Below are positions 14,457-19,220 of a DNA stretch of 19,220 nucleotides, piece by piece. A program made the translations under genes and the position numbers. The number at the start of each line of letters is the position of its first letter. The first letter of the stretch is position 1. The stretch is from contig DQFX01000051.1 of the NCBI GenBank assembly GCA_003531585.1, positions 1-19,220 of the forward strand. Reading direction: 5' to 3'. The stretch comes from Oscillospiraceae bacterium (GTDB taxonomy: Bacteria > Bacillota > Clostridia > Oscillospirales > Ruminococcaceae). The notes under the pieces are model-generated. The model saw only the letters and a program-made list of their open reading frames with translations, was not told the DNA's origin and searched no databases.

Positions 14457-14855
14457 ATGAATATTGCACTCATCGCACATGACTCCAAAAAAGAACTGAT
14501 GGTTCAGTTCTGTATCGCATATTGCGGCATTCTCAGCCACCATGATATCCGCGCTACCGGCACCACCGGAAAGCTCGTTGCCGAGGCTACCGGACTTCAC
14601 ATTCAGCGTTACCTCAGCGGTTCCCAGGGCGGCGACCAGCAGCTTGCTTCAAGCATTTCCTGCAACGAAGTCGACCTGCTGATATTCTTCCGCGACCCGC
14701 TCAACGCAAAGTCTCACGAGCCAAACGACATCAATATTCTCCGCCTCTGCGACGTACACAATATCCCCGTTGCAACGAATATCGCTACCGCCGAGGCTCT
14801 TATCCACGCCCTTGAGCGCGGAGACCTCGACTGGAGAGAATACATGAGAAACTGA
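14457..14855 (+). CDS. mgsA: Methylglyoxal synthase
   Basis: A cytoplasmic enzyme of 132 aa that converts dihydroxyacetone phosphate to methylglyoxal and phosphate, a bypass of lower glycolysis. It matches MgsA along its length: IALIAHDSKK at the start, ATGTTGKL (33-40), GGDQQ with the catalytic-type Asp60, LLIFFRDPLNA (74-84), His87 in SHEP, and NIPVATNIATAE (102-113). I chose the ATG at 14457, where AAGGAGG lies eight bases upstream and the family start fits, over a frame extension into minD-like coding sequence. In many Clostridia mgsA sits near min/rod cell-shape genes, which fits this pairing. A terminator follows. Confidence 0.95.
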   Translation: MNIALIAHDSKKELMVQFCIAYCGILSHHDIRATGTTGKLVAEATGLHIQRYLSGSQGGDQQLASSISCNEVDLLIFFRDPLNAKSHEPNDINILRLCDVHNIPVATNIATAEALIHALERGDLDWREYMRN

Positions 14856-14877
14856 TTTTTTTCAACAATTCAACATA

Positions 14878-14910
14878 AAAACAGGGCTGGTTTCAGCCCT
14901 TGTTTTATTT
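14878..14910 (+). terminator. Intrinsic terminator of the MinD-like/mgsA operon
   Basis: GGGCTG (14884-14889) and CAGCCC (14894-14899) form the core stem with a four-base loop, extended by AAAAC and GTTTT. TTTTATTTT follows. Confidence 0.85.
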
Positions 14911-14977
14911 TCCGCGAAATTCAAGACAGCTACTGGAAATACCTCATTGCAAATTTGCCGGAGGTCTGACTTCAAAG

Positions 14978-15012
14978 ACAAAACAGGCAGGCTCACCGCC
15001 TGCCAGTTTTGT
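14978..15012 (-). terminator. Intrinsic terminator of the ABC transporter operon
   Basis: GGCAGG (14986-14991) and CCTGCC (14999-15004) form the core stem, extended past an A-A mismatch by AAAAC/GTTTT. On the minus strand a TTTTGTCTTT tail follows. Confidence 0.8.
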
Positions 15013-15052
15013 ATATTCAGCCGAATACGGCTCAGTGATTCCAGCTCAGATT

Positions 15053-16171
15053 TTATCCGCAGCAGTCGTTCACGACATGAGTCTCAGTAGCCGCTGAAAG
15101 CGACTTGCTCTCATATACCACGTCCGAAAATTCATCGCCGCTGACAGTATAGCTGTCGGGAACTCCGTCAAAGAACTTGAACGAACGCTCCACCAGAGCG
15201 GATACGTCAGTAGATTCCTTCAGCAGCCCTATGTCGTGGAGGTCGGCAGCAACGTTCACCAGCGCGTCGTATCCGCCCTGAACGCTCGGAATATACTTGT
15301 ATCCCTTGAGTATCTCCGCGTTAGCCCTGGCGTCGCCGCTGACATACTCGCCGTCGATCTGTATCTGCGCTGCCTCCTCGGGATTCTCCGCAACAAACGC
15401 GGAGGCCTTCAGAACCGCCCTTGTGAACGCCGCGGCAATGTCCGGGTGCTTCTCCGCAAGCTCGGAGGATACGAAGCTTACGCAGCAGTATTCACTCGCG
15501 TACGGCTCCGTTACCGCTGTATCGAGCAGCACCTTCAGCCCGTACTCGTTCTCTGCGTTTGTGGCTACCGGGTCAGGCGTGGAAATAGCGTCTACCGCTC
15601 CGTTCATCAGCGCTACCGGCTGGTCGGTGGTGCTGTACACCGCAAATGCGACTTCCCCGCCGTCCGCGGAAATATCAACCCCTGCTGCGTTAAGGGCGCG
15701 CTTTGCGGTTATCGCCTCGGAACTTGCCAGGGAGCTTACTCCGATGGTCCTGCCCTTCAGATCGGCAACGGATTCGATTCCGGAATCCGCACGGACGAGC
15801 AGCTTTGTGCAGCCCGTGTGCATTCCTGAGGTAATGACCATGTTCAGACCGTTTTCTATCGGCTGAATGAACTTTCCGATAAGTCCGAAGCCGCAGTCGA
15901 TCATGCCGGAGCCTAGAGCCGCCTGAATGTCGGAGCCGCCGAAATCAACACGCTCCCACTTGATTCCCTCATCGTCGAGGTAGCCCTTCTCCATCGCCAC
16001 CTGGAGCGGAGCATGGCAGAGCGCGCCCTGCACCTCGCCTACCTTGAGTACGTATTCATCGCTGCCGGAGCCAGAACCTGCGCTCCCGGAGCCTTCCTGC
16101 TGTGCGCACGCTGTAAGCGCCAGCGCGAGCGCCGCTGAAACCGCAGCTGCGGCTATTTTCCTGAAATCCAT
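15053..16171 (-). CDS. NitT/TauT-type ABC transporter substrate-binding lipoprotein
   Basis: A 372-aa extracytoplasmic binding protein of the SsuA/THI5-like class, anchored by lipid. The signal peptide ends in LALTAC with lipidated Cys22, followed by a Gly/Ser linker. The domain opens LKVGEVQGALCHAPLQVAMEKGY, and GSDIQAALGSGMIDCGFG and VADLKGRTIGVSSLASSEA are typical of the family. Internal Cys residues near the ligand cleft, and a C-terminus ending NDCCG, are unusual. The ATG at 16171 has GGAGG eight bases upstream; an alternative ATG at 16186 overlaps the ATPase stop and would add five residues. Members bind nitrate, taurine, sulfonates, thiamine precursors or others. The ligand here is unknown. 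Confidence 0.9.
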   Translation of the reverse strand: MDFRKIAAAAVSAALALALTACAQQEGSGSAGSGSGSDEYVLKVGEVQGALCHAPLQVAMEKGYLDDEGIKWERVDFGGSDIQAALGSGMIDCGFGLIGKFIQPIENGLNMVITSGMHTGCTKLLVRADSGIESVADLKGRTIGVSSLASSEAITAKRALNAAGVDISADGGEVAFAVYSTTDQPVALMNGAVDAISTPDPVATNAENEYGLKVLLDTAVTEPYASEYCCVSFVSSELAEKHPDIAAAFTRAVLKASAFVAENPEEAAQIQIDGEYVSGDARANAEILKGYKYIPSVQGGYDALVNVAADLHDIGLLKESTDVSALVERSFKFFDGVPDSYTVSGDEFSDVVYESKSLSAATETHVVNDCCG

Positions 16172-16185
16172 ATTGATTACCTCCA

Positions 16186-16965
16186 TTAAATCGTATATTC
16201 CACGTCTTTTTCCCTGCCCGCGAAGTCCAGGACCTTGAGTATCTCGCTGCGAAGGCGGATAAACTCCGGATTGTTTCGGTCGCGGGGCTGGCTGAGGTGT
16301 ACTTCAAGTATCTCCTCTATCTTCGCAGGACGCGGCGACATTACAACTATCTTGTTCGAAAGGTACACCGCTTCGTCTACGTCGTGAGTTACCATCACCA
16401 TGGTCATGTTCTGCTCTGCCTTGATGCGCAGCAGCTCGTCCTGCATGTTCATTCTTGTAAACGCGTCCAGCGCGCCGAGAGGCTCGTCAAGAAGCAGCGC
16501 CTTCGGGTGACCGATTAGCGCCCTTGCAAGGGAGGCTCTCTGGCACATTCCGACGGAGAGCTGGTGCGGGTAGGATTTCTCAAATCCGGTCAGCCCGACA
16601 AGATCCATGAATTCCCTGACGGAATCCCGCTTCTGCTTGAAAATGTGCCTTGCCCTCAGCCCGAAGGATATGTTGTCGTAGATGTTCAGCCACGGGAACA
16701 GGTTCGGATCCTGGAACACAAGTCCGCGGTCGAAGTTGGGTCTGGTTATCTTCTCGCCGTCGAGGTATACCGCGCCTTCCGTCGGCTGGTCAAGGCCTGC
16801 AAGCAGCCGCAGCATGGTAGATTTTCCGCAGCCGGAAGGTCCGATAAGGCAGACGAAATCTCCCTGTTCTATTTTCAGATCCACTCCGTTGAGCGCATGT
16901 ACGATCTCCCCGTCGGGACGGCGGAAGCTCTTCTTCACGCCGCTGAATTCTATTGCTCCTACCAT
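16186..16965 (-). CDS. ABC transporter ATP-binding protein (SsuB/TauB-like)
   Basis: A 259-aa ATPase that powers the importer. Walker A is GPSGCGKST (42-50), Q-loop Gln85, Walker B ALLLDEPLGALD with Asp160-Glu161, and switch His194. The signature motif reads LSVGMCQR (136-143) where SsuB/TauB proteins usually have LSGGMRQR, so one conserved Gly is Val and an Arg is Cys. I chose the ATG at 16965, which has AAGGGAG upstream and overlaps the permease stop by seven bases, indicating translational coupling. A GTG seven codons earlier is less likely. It is close to the binding-protein gene downstream and is part of the same operon. Confidence 0.92.
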   Translation of the reverse strand: MVGAIEFSGVKKSFRRPDGEIVHALNGVDLKIEQGDFVCLIGPSGCGKSTMLRLLAGLDQPTEGAVYLDGEKITRPNFDRGLVFQDPNLFPWLNIYDNISFGLRARHIFKQKRDSVREFMDLVGLTGFEKSYPHQLSVGMCQRASLARALIGHPKALLLDEPLGALDAFTRMNMQDELLRIKAEQNMTMVMVTHDVDEAVYLSNKIVVMSPRPAKIEEILEVHLSQPRDRNNPEFIRLRSEILKVLDFAGREKDVEYTI

Positions 16966-17924
16966 TTGATGACTCCCTTCTGCCACAGCAGCACCTTATC
17001 CCTTACCTTGAAAAGAACCGTGATAACAAGGTAGAACAGCACTGCGATAACGATAAGCCCTGCATAAACGTTGGCGTAGCACATCATTTCCTTCTGCCAG
17101 TTGACGTACCAGCCCATGCCGTACTTTGCGCCGATCATCTCCGCCGTCATCAGCGTTACGAACGACGAGCAGATACCGTTGAACAGCCCAAGGAATATAC
17201 TAGGCATTGCGGCGGGCACTCCCACCTTGAAAACGCGCCAGAAGTGATTTGCTCCCAGTGTGGAGGCGACCTCGAAATACGAATTCTTTACGTTTGAGAT
17301 ACCGCTGGAGGTCAGCACCACCGTCGGGAACCAAACGGAGATCCCGATGATAAACGCGCTGGCTGCACGTGCAGTCGGGAAAACCAGCAGGAAAATCGGT
17401 ATCCACGCCGTGGACGGTATCGGACCCAGAATACGTACCAGCGGGTTTATCCAGTAGCTCAGGGTCTTGCTGAAGCCTATGCCCACGCCCATCAGGAACC
17501 CTACGATAAGTCCTCCGAGGACGCCCGCGGCGAGTATTCCCGAGGAGTAGCCGACGCACTTCAGGATCAGCTCCCAGTCCTCGAAAAGGGTTCCGAACAC
17601 CCGGTCGAGGGACGGGAAATACAGCGTAGGAAGCAGCGCCGTCTTTACCGTTACGATGTTCAGAACGTTCAGAACAAGCAGCACTCCCGCCAGGAACGGA
17701 GCTCTGTAAAACAGGTCGCTTTCGTTCGGGGTCTTCCTGTTTTTCAGGTGTATCAGGATCGCTCCAACGAAATAAACCAGGGTTATCGCGATGATGAGCC
17801 AGGCGAAATACGGGTGATTCGCCGGCTGGTGCTTGGCGGAATCAGGAACGGCAACCGCGACTGCCTCAGCGGCTATCGCCGATAGAAGAAGTATGCCGGC
17901 GCGAAACAATGTCTTTTTATTCAT
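16959..17924 (-). CDS. ABC transporter permease (NitT/TauT type)
   Basis: A 321-aa inner-membrane permease of the BPD_transp_1 fold. About six core helices lie in the second two thirds. The coupling loop is EVASTLGANHFWRVFKVGVPAAMPSIFLGL (in parts, about 215-245), the EAA motif contacted by the ATPase. An N-terminal extension of about 110 residues adds two or three further helices (7-25, 40-60, 75-97), so it is longer than the roughly 250-aa SsuC/TauC norm. AAAGGA lies seven to eight bases before the ATG. Eighteen bases separate it from the DUF1847 gene, and it overlaps the ATPase gene. Confidence 0.9.
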   Translation of the reverse strand: MNKKTLFRAGILLLSAIAAEAVAVAVPDSAKHQPANHPYFAWLIIAITLVYFVGAILIHLKNRKTPNESDLFYRAPFLAGVLLVLNVLNIVTVKTALLPTLYFPSLDRVFGTLFEDWELILKCVGYSSGILAAGVLGGLIVGFLMGVGIGFSKTLSYWINPLVRILGPIPSTAWIPIFLLVFPTARAASAFIIGISVWFPTVVLTSSGISNVKNSYFEVASTLGANHFWRVFKVGVPAAMPSIFLGLFNGICSSFVTLMTAEMIGAKYGMGWYVNWQKEMMCYANVYAGLIVIAVLFYLVITVLFKVRDKVLLWQKGVIKW

Positions 17925-17942
17925 CTGAATGTCCTTTCCGGC

Positions 17943-18638
17943 TTACTTTATGCTGCCGAGATTTGCTCCGGAATAATCCGGCTCCTCGCCGACCGGCGCA
18001 AGCAGAAGCTTCTTGTAGTAAGCCCGCGCCTGGTACAGCGCGCCGACAGGGTTGTGGGCGATCACTCTGTCCTTGGTGACAAGCGTTGTCGTTATCCCCT
18101 TCGCGTACTTGTAGAACAGGCTGTCGTGTCCAACGCACAGCCCCACTACTACGTTCAGGTCTACCTTCGCCTTGTTGAGCAGCTTCGCCTGCATAATGGG
18201 GTTGCACATTACCTTTCCGGTAACGCAGGTGTATTTCTCATCTATCCCTATGTCGGTCTTATCCACCGAGCCGACCTTGCAGCCTATCCCGTACACCTCA
18301 AAGCCGTTCAGCTTCAGTATCCGCGCGAATATGCGGCTTTCCTCAATAAGCCCTACGCAGGTCGCAATGCCTATCTTTTTTGCGCCTATCTTGCGGGCAA
18401 ATTCGATTATCTCCTCCACCCTCGTGTACTTGCCGTAGAATCCGCCCTCTACCTCGGCGGAAGCAACCGCTATCTTGTGGTTCGTGCGGTTTTTTATGTA
18501 GAGGTCCGTGACCTCGTTTATCTCCTCCTCGGTGAGCGCCGCTGTCGGGCAGAACTCAGGATACGAGCCGCTGCGGCGTGTGCAGTTGAGCACTCCGCAG
18601 TCTGTGCAGCTATGGCAGATGTTCTTGTTGTCGGGCAT
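17943..18638 (-). CDS. DUF1847 Cys-cluster protein (first gene of ABC operon)
   Basis: A 231-aa soluble protein of the DUF1847 family, described as probable metal-binding but with no known function. The N-terminus has clustered cysteines: Cys8, Cys11, Cys14 and Cys19, then Cys30. The core contains KKIGIATCVGLIEESRIFA and FEVYGIGCKVG with more Cys, CNPIMQAKLLN, and VVVGLCVGHDSLF. I chose the ATG at 18638, which has GGAGG eight bases upstream; a TTG five codons earlier overlaps that site and is rejected. It leads the operon, downstream of a Cys/Met-rich micro-ORF and a terminator. Co-transcription with an importer suggests it handles or senses the imported compound. That is an inference. Confidence 0.88.
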   Translation of the reverse strand: MPDNKNICHSCTDCGVLNCTRRSGSYPEFCPTAALTEEEINEVTDLYIKNRTNHKIAVASAEVEGGFYGKYTRVEEIIEFARKIGAKKIGIATCVGLIEESRIFARILKLNGFEVYGIGCKVGSVDKTDIGIDEKYTCVTGKVMCNPIMQAKLLNKAKVDLNVVVGLCVGHDSLFYKYAKGITTTLVTKDRVIAHNPVGALYQARAYYKKLLLAPVGEEPDYSGANLGSIK

Positions 18639-18663
18639 GATGTTTTCCTCCAATATTCAAAAT

Positions 18664-18690
18664 AAAAAAAGCGCATTTCACTGCGCTCCG
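18664..18690 (-). terminator. Leader terminator (attenuator) with a competing antiterminator
   Basis: On the minus strand AGCGCA and TGCGCT form a six-pair stem with a six-base loop, followed by a run of T (A at 18664-18670 on plus). It lies between the micro-ORF stop and the DUF1847 gene. Its 5' side, CGGAGCGCAG (18681-18690), can pair instead with CTGCGCGTCCG (18734-18744) inside the micro-ORF, giving ten pairs and one bulged G. That pairing would prevent termination. Confidence 0.78.
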
Positions 18691-18719
18691 GATATGTTCG
18701 GTTCGGGTCAGAACAAAAC

Positions 18720-18815
18720 TCACATTCGGAATACGGACGCGCAGGGTAGTTCTTCAGCCATATGGCACATGACTGTACACATCATTTCACAGCAGATCAT
18801 CTTTGCACAGTTCAT
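18720..18815 (-). CDS. Cys/Met-rich 31-codon micro-ORF (probable leader peptide)
   Basis: A 31-residue peptide with six Cys (3, 8, 9, 13, 17, 25), seven Met (1, 6, 11, 12, 16, 19, 31) and one His (18), starting MNCAKMICCEMMC. AAAAGGAG lies eight bases before the ATG, a consensus promoter lies about 70 bases upstream, and a terminator follows before the DUF1847 gene. The composition and position fit a leader peptide for ribosome-mediated attenuation responding to Cys or Met supply. The codon region 24-28 overlaps the antiterminator arm. The alternative is a functional thiol or metal-binding peptide. No signal peptide or membrane helix is evident. Confidence 0.75.
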   Translation of the reverse strand: MNCAKMICCEMMCTVMCHMAEELPCASVFRM

Positions 18816-18848
18816 TTGTAGTTCTCCTTTTCCGAGTATTCATATATT

Positions 18849-18867
18849 ACATATCAATCTGATATGT
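18849..18867. promoter_or_regulatory. Perfect 8-bp inverted repeat in the operon leader
   Basis: ACATATCA-ATC-TGATATGT lies about 11 to 30 bases downstream of the predicted transcription start and before the micro-ORF ribosome binding site. It suits a dimeric repressor operator or an RNA hairpin. The regulator is not identifiable here. Confidence 0.65.
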
Positions 18868-18884
18868 TTTGTTGGCGTAATGCT

Positions 18885-18913
18885 ATTATAACTTTTTTCC
18901 GGCTTATTGTCAA
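18885..18913 (-). promoter_or_regulatory. Consensus promoter of the leader peptide/ABC operon
   Basis: On the minus strand a perfect TTGACA (18908-18913) and a perfect TATAAT (18885-18890) are 17 bases apart. The predicted start is near 18878. Confidence 0.9.
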
Positions 18914-19082
18914 GTAGTTTTGGAAAAAAAGCTGCCAGCAATTAACGTTTTGTATAGATTATACAATTATTTTGCCCAAGGGACAGTAAATAAAACACAT
19001 TTTCCAAAGTTATATAAAAACCGGGTCGATGTTCTTATTATAGATGGGGTTACGTACGAATTGTGAAACATCGCCTTTCCCG
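18914..19082. other. AT-rich intergenic segment without a gene
   Basis: No coding frame with a ribosome binding site is visible. A seven-base inverted repeat TTGTATA-GAT-TATACAA lies at 18950-18966. The remainder is AT-rich spacer between two divergent promoters. The frame running through here on the minus strand continues into the repeat and is not credible. Confidence 0.5.
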
Positions 19083-19112
19083 TTGACATCGCGGATAAAA
19101 AAGTGATATAAT
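19083..19112 (+). promoter_or_regulatory. Consensus promoter reading out of the window
   Basis: TTGACA (19083-19088) and TATAAT (19107-19112) are 18 bases apart, with TGA giving an extended -10. Transcription would start near 19119, at the edge of the second MITE-like repeat, and would read through it into sequence beyond the window. Confidence 0.82.
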
Positions 19113-19220
19113 GGTCACATCTAAAAACCTCGTTTGAGTGAAAATGTGTATAGCACACCACCTGCTTCTTCAAACCTCCTCGTAAGGAATACAGCCTTAC
19201 TTCGTCGGCTTTCATCGCAT
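19113..19220 (-). repeat. MITE-like palindromic repeat, copy 2 (inverted, cut by window edge)
   Basis: This matches the reverse complement of copy 1 from its right end inward, with about five mismatches in 107 bases. The terminal motif reads ATCTAAAAACC, one change from copy 1, and the internal GTAAGG/CCTTAC hairpin persists with one weakened pair. The other end lies outside the window. Confidence 0.88.

Noticed and set aside
18967..19215. Minus-strand frame of 82 codons starting inside repeat copy 2
   Set aside because: Its first third is the repeat frame also seen in copy 1, and the rest is promoter and AT-rich spacer.

Overview
The window looks like chromosomal DNA from an anaerobic Firmicute of class Clostridia, most like a gut Ruminococcus or other Oscillospiraceae. 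The reasons are strong GGAGG-type ribosome binding sites, near-consensus sigma-A promoters, short intergenic spaces with intrinsic terminators, moderately high GC, and the gene set (clostripain-type peptidase, AGCS symporter, LytTR and hybrid-kinase signalling, methylglyoxal synthase, DUF1847 with a NitT/TauT-type ABC transporter). The placement is an inference from gene content; no rRNA or marker gene is present. I see no phage, transposase or CRISPR array.

Layout. (1) 1-2000: a tRNA-Gly(CCC) cut by the window edge, with a consensus promoter, and an AGCS amino acid:cation symporter, both on the minus strand. (2) 2000-5800: an orphan KdpE-like response regulator; a candidate fluoride riboswitch ahead of a CPA-type cation/proton antiporter; and, convergent to it, an AI-2E family (PerM-like) membrane protein. 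(3) 5720-6260: a 42-residue Asn/Gln-rich microprotein gene with its own ribosome binding site and terminator, and a small DUF378 membrane protein. (4) 6346-9871: a promoter, a MITE-like repeat inside the 5' leader, then a two-gene signalling operon (LytTR response regulator plus a 7TM hybrid histidine kinase with REC and HPt domains). (5) 9899-13449: a clostripain-family lipoprotein peptidase, a TM2-domain protein and a three-TM membrane protein. The last two share a duplicated promoter/operator block with 21-bp-period direct repeats like LytTR sites. (6) 13593-14910: a MinD-like ATPase and mgsA. (7) 14978-18913, minus strand: a DUF1847 protein and a three-gene ABC importer. Ahead of them lie a consensus promoter, a perfect dyad, a 31-codon Cys/Met-rich micro-ORF and a terminator with a competing antiterminator pairing. 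(8) 19083-19220: a consensus promoter running into a second, inverted copy of the MITE-like repeat.

The most novel-looking part is region 7. The leader has the anatomy of ribosome-mediated transcription attenuation keyed to Cys and/or Met codons, placed ahead of an importer of unknown substrate and a Cys-cluster protein. Next are the shared LytTR-like operators, the dispersed palindromic repeat sitting in 5' leaders, and the Asn/Gln-rich microprotein.
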